Source: Phycisphaerae bacterium | GTDB taxonomy: Bacteria; Planctomycetota; Phycisphaerae; UBA1845; UTPLA1 | Length of the DNA: 64,000 bases | Reading direction: 5' to 3' | Assembly: GCA_019636475.1 (NCBI GenBank) | Contig: JAHBXN010000003.1 | Location: 62,001 to 126,000, forward strand | In this document: piece by piece, positions 59,821 to 64,000 of the stretch | Numbering within the stretch: position 1 is the first letter of the stretch | Layout of the letters: every line of letters begins with the position of its first letter | Notes under the pieces: generated by a model | The model's database searches: none | What the model saw: the letters and a program-made list of their open reading frames with translations, nothing else | What the model was told of the DNA's origin: nothing | Translations under genes and position numbers: made by a program

Positions 59821-61623
59821 GTGAAAAACACCTACTATCAGGACGAGCTCCAGTATCTTCGGGAAGTTGGTCCCGAATTCGCAAAAGTCCATCCGCAGAT
59901 CGCCCGGATGCTTACAGACCGCGGCGCGGATCCCGATGTCGAGCGTCTGCTCGAAGGCGTCGCCTTTCTTTGCGGCCGCATTCGGCAGAAACTCGATGAC
60001 GAATTACCCGAATTCACCGCCGACCTGATGTCGATGTTGTGGCCGCATTACCTGCGGCCGATCCCGTCGATGACGGTCATTGAGTTGCTGCCGGAACTTG
60101 ACGGCATGCAAGCGCCCCAGATCGTGCCGGCGGGTGCGGAATATGCCAGCATTCCGGTCGACGGGACACGTTGCCGATTCCGCTGCCCGTGGGATGTTCC
60201 GGTTCGTCCGTGGATCATCCGCGACGCGGCACTTGAAACCGCGGCCGCCAAGCCCGTCCGACTCATCCTGCGAATGGAATCCTCTCCCAAGGTTTCACTG
60301 ACGGATCTGAATCTGGACTCGGTTCGCTTTCACCTGACCGGCGAGCCACGAACGGCATTCGCACTTTATCTTCTGCTGCTCGGCCATCTCGATCATGTCA
60401 CGGTGAGCGATGGTTCGTCGCGGCATGATCGTCGCGAGGAGATCCTTCCGGCGACCAGCGTGGCGGCCGCGGGGCTGGATCGATCTGACGGGGTTCTGGA
60501 TTTTCCGCCGCATTCATTTGTCGGATACCGGCTGATTCAGGAGTATTTCGCCTTCAAGGAGCGATTTCTCTTTTTCGATCTTCGCGGCCTGGATCGGGCG
60601 GTACAACGGCTGGATTTGGAACATCAGGCCGAAATCTCCTTCACATTCAATCGCCGATTCGATACGTATCCGATGGTGTCGCGAGAGAATCTTCGCTTGC
60701 ATTGCGCGCCACTTGTGAACCTGTTCTCTCATGCGGCCGAGCCGATCCGAATGCGAAACGACCGCGATCAATACCTGGTGCAACCGGCCCGCACAGGCAT
60801 TGCGGATCGTCGCCACGCGGAGGTCTATTCGACGGACCAGGTTTGCGGTCTGGTGCAGACTGATCAACGCGAATCGCACGAATTCCGCCCGTTCTTTTCG
60901 TTCAATCACATGTCGTCCGCGGACGGCCGCTCGGCAAGCTACTATCACACGCACCGCGTGCCGAACGTGGTGACCGGCGATTCGCGACAGGGCACTGACA
61001 CATATATATCCTTTGTGTCGGACGTTTCGACGCGCGACATCCCTGGTGATGAGACAATTTCCATTGAACTCACCTGCACGAATCGCGAACTACCAAACGC
61101 GCTGCGTGCGGATGACATCTGCGAGCCGACGGATTCGTCCCCGGCCGGGATGCGTTTCCGCAACATCATCAAACCGACATCGACAATCGCGCCGCCGATG
61201 GGACGCGAGCTTCACTGGCGGCTGATCTCGCACATGTCGCTCAACTATGTGTCGCTCACCAATGCCGAGCGATTTCGACAGTTGTTAAGCGTTTACGACT
61301 TTCAATCCGCGCATGATGCGCAGGCTGCGATGTCCCATCAGCGCATGCTTGATGGAATCAAGGCATTCAAATCGGGCTTCAGAGAGCGGATGGTCCGTGG
61401 CGCACCGATCCGCGGTTTGCAGGTTGATCTGGAGTTGCACGAAGATCATTTCGCCGGCGAAGGCGATGCGTTCCTGTTCAGCCAGATCGTGGACCGGTTC
61501 ATCGGGCTGTATGTCACCCTCAATTCATTCAGCCAGCTCAATGTTCGGTTTTCACGATCTGGGCATCGACATTCGTTCCCGGCGCGCTGGGGCGATCAGG
61601 CGACTCCGGCCGAGGCGCGATGA
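59821..61623 (+). CDS. tssF: type VI secretion baseplate protein TssF
   Basis: A 600-aa TssF (ImpG/VasA). I chose the GTG at 59821 because the family N-terminus (YYQDELQYLREVGPEFAKVH, normally starting within a few residues of the protein start) follows directly. The frame is open from 59599 but that part overlaps tssE. Further family segments are RLLEGVAFLCGRIRQKLDDE, then MLWPHYLRPIPSMTVIE, then RLVNLFSHAAEPIR-type and SQLNVRFSRSG motifs at the end. TssF is a baseplate wedge subunit with TssE, TssG and TssK. Confidence 0.95.
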   Translation: MKNTYYQDELQYLREVGPEFAKVHPQIARMLTDRGADPDVERLLEGVAFLCGRIRQKLDDELPEFTADLMSMLWPHYLRPIPSMTVIELLPELDGMQAPQIVPAGAEYASIPVDGTRCRFRCPWDVPVRPWIIRDAALETAAAKPVRLILRMESSPKVSLTDLNLDSVRFHLTGEPRTAFALYLLLLGHLDHVTVSDGSSRHDRREEILPATSVAAAGLDRSDGVLDFPPHSFVGYRLIQEYFAFKERFLFFDLRGLDRAVQRLDLEHQAEISFTFNRRFDTYPMVSRENLRLHCAPLVNLFSHAAEPIRMRNDRDQYLVQPARTGIADRRHAEVYSTDQVCGLVQTDQRESHEFRPFFSFNHMSSADGRSASYYHTHRVPNVVTGDSRQGTDTYISFVSDVSTRDIPGDETISIELTCTNRELPNALRADDICEPTDSSPAGMRFRNIIKPTSTIAPPMGRELHWRLISHMSLNYVSLTNAERFRQLLSVYDFQSAHDAQAAMSHQRMLDGIKAFKSGFRERMVRGAPIRGLQVDLELHEDHFAGEGDAFLFSQIVDRFIGLYVTLNSFSQLNVRFSRSGHRHSFPARWGDQATPAEAR

Positions 61624-61632
61624 GGTCATAAG

Positions 61633-62928
61633 TTGACGGTTGACAGCGATAAATTGGCCCGACTGGAGAGCCATCCTCTCTTCCAACGGCTCATGCAGCA
61701 GCCCTGGGAGTTCGATTTCTTTCGCGCGGTCTGGCTTCTGGAGCGCAGTTTTGGAGACTGTATGCCGGTGGGCGGCCGCGGACCGGTTTCGAGAGAGTTG
61801 ATCCGCTTTCGTCCACACGTGACTGTGAGTTTTCCATCGACAGATATCCGTCGTATCAAAGCATTGCCGGTGGACTTATCCAGCCTTCCCGTTTTCAGGG
61901 CCGAGGTGACGTTCCTTGGGCTGTATGGTGTGTCCAGCCCCTTGCCCGTTCATTATGCTGTTCAGATGTTCCGAACGTCTGAAGTGCAGGAAGGCGACAT
62001 TCCCGTATCCTCGAAGGAGACGGAATCACCAAGATCGAAAGATGGCGATGGTGCCAAATCAGATGGAATCGCGGCAGGTCGAAGCCTCGCGGATCAATCC
62101 CGGCAGGCTTCTGCGGACGCGGCTCGCGATTTTCTGGACCTGTTCAATCATCGATTGATATCCTTCTATTATCGCGCGTGGACTAAGTATCGCTATGACA
62201 TGTCATTTGGCATGCGCGAGCGAGACGTGCTGACTCGATATCTTCTGTGGCTGATTGGCGTATCGGTCGATGCGGATGTGGCTGCACTCGGCGTTCCGCC
62301 GCTTCGGTTGTTGAGATATGCCGGCATCCTGACGCAGCATCCTCGATCGGCCGTGTCGCTCGAAGGAATTTTGTCAGATTACTGGGAGGGGATGCTTCCG
62401 ATCCGCGTCGATCAACATGTCGGGCGTTGGGTCCCCGTACCGTTCGAGGACTTGAACACGATGGGCCTGGCAAATTGCCGGCTTGGCGAAGACATGATCG
62501 CCGGTGAGCGGGTGTATGACCTGAGCGGGGCGTTCAATGTTCAGATCGGCCCTGTCGACTGGCAGACCTACCAGTGGTTTCTCCCGGATGGGGACGCCCA
62601 CGCTCAAACTCGAGCACTGGTGAAGTTCTTTGCGGCGGACCCGCTGTCATACACAATTGAAATTCGCCTGAAAGCGGGCGAAGTGCCTGAGACGCGGCTG
62701 TCGTCCGACGGCACATCGGGCCGGCTGGGTCTGACCAGTTGGGTCCGCACAAAAGACGTACCCGAAACATCCGTTTCATTCACCGAGTTGTCGTGCGCCG
62801 CATCTCGGTTTGGTGCGCAGCGAGGAACCCCCTCTGCCGCGCGTTCGACACAGACCTCGCACGCGGACGGCAGTGGCGCAGCCGATCGCGTTCATGTGAC
62901 GCCCGGCGCAGGCCGGAGAGTGGGATAA
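61633..62928 (+). CDS. tssG: type VI secretion baseplate protein TssG
   Basis: A 431-aa TssG (ImpH/VasB). It starts at a TTG at 61633 with GAGG 7 nt upstream, 9 bp after tssF. Family segments are [21 protein letters not shown], then [19 protein letters not shown], then [18 protein letters not shown] and the LGWxxR-like C-terminal region [14 protein letters not shown] Ser/Gly/Lys-rich loop at 120-150 is unusual but lies in a variable part. TssG completes the baseplate wedge. Confidence 0.95.
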   Translation: MTVDSDKLARLESHPLFQRLMQQPWEFDFFRAVWLLERSFGDCMPVGGRGPVSRELIRFRPHVTVSFPSTDIRRIKALPVDLSSLPVFRAEVTFLGLYGVSSPLPVHYAVQMFRTSEVQEGDIPVSSKETESPRSKDGDGAKSDGIAAGRSLADQSRQASADAARDFLDLFNHRLISFYYRAWTKYRYDMSFGMRERDVLTRYLLWLIGVSVDADVAALGVPPLRLLRYAGILTQHPRSAVSLEGILSDYWEGMLPIRVDQHVGRWVPVPFEDLNTMGLANCRLGEDMIAGERVYDLSGAFNVQIGPVDWQTYQWFLPDGDAHAQTRALVKFFAADPLSYTIEIRLKAGEVPETRLSSDGTSGRLGLTSWVRTKDVPETSVSFTELSCAASRFGAQRGTPSAARSTQTSHADGSGAADRVHVTPGAGRRVG

Positions 62929-62935
62929 GAAGACG

Positions 62936-64000
<1,065 letters not shown>

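Overview
The window comes from a high-GC, Gram-negative-type bacterium. Outer-membrane beta-barrel and lipoprotein genes, a type VI secretion locus, dockerin/TSP3-type calcium repeats in a giant surface protein, a double-VWA membrane protein and a DUF4139 protein together suggest Planctomycetota. That placement is inference; no rRNA or other phylogenetic marker is present. I see no tRNA, rRNA or CRISPR array.

Region 1 (about 1-18.3 kb, all minus strand) is one long, tightly packed surface-polysaccharide operon. Read in the direction of transcription it starts with a three-gene 2-oxoacid:acceptor oxidoreductase set: a PorG-GltD-ferredoxin fusion, then PorA, then PorB. It continues with a possible 68-aa coupled ORF, an unrecognised alpha-helical protein, a WecG/TagA/CpsF transferase, a GT4, a CapK/PaaK-like adenylating enzyme, a GT4-GT39-like fusion, a second CapK/PaaK-like enzyme, a two-domain MDR + Gfo/Idh/MocA oxidoreductase, two SAM methyltransferases, and an O-antigen-ligase/polymerase-like membrane protein that runs off the left edge. 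Several junctions are 4-bp ATGA overlaps.

Region 2 (18.3-28.1 kb) has a short patch of IS3 and IS630 transposase debris. After it come a 1013-aa double-VWA membrane protein, an S41 peptidase with an Ig-like domain (the only plus-strand gene here), a secreted DUF4139 protein, a secreted protein with a weak CHAT-like tail, and a small lipoprotein.

Region 3 (28.2-39 kb, minus) is a cell-surface locus. It holds a 2074-aa Ig/CARDB-like/TSP3 repeat protein with a C-terminal anchor, a FecR-like exported protein, a TPR + outer-membrane beta-barrel protein and two small exported proteins behind a strong sigma70-like promoter.

Region 4 (39 kb to the right edge) is a type VI secretion system. A minus-strand membrane-bound pseudokinase with a degenerate formylglycine-enzyme-like C-terminus faces the plus-strand cluster: coiled-coil protein, TssJ-like lipoprotein, TssK, TssL, TssM, TagF, TssA, TssB, TssC, Hcp, TssE, TssF, TssG and TssH/ClpV (cut by the edge). 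The two arms share an intergenic region with a perfect inverted repeat placed inside a promoter-like element. VgrG, PAAR and effectors are not in the window. The most novel points are the pseudokinase fusion with its tandem KPxLxxWP repeats, its shared operator-like promoter, the unassigned coiled-coil first gene of the T6SS operon, and the triple-fusion oxidoreductase subunit heading the polysaccharide operon.
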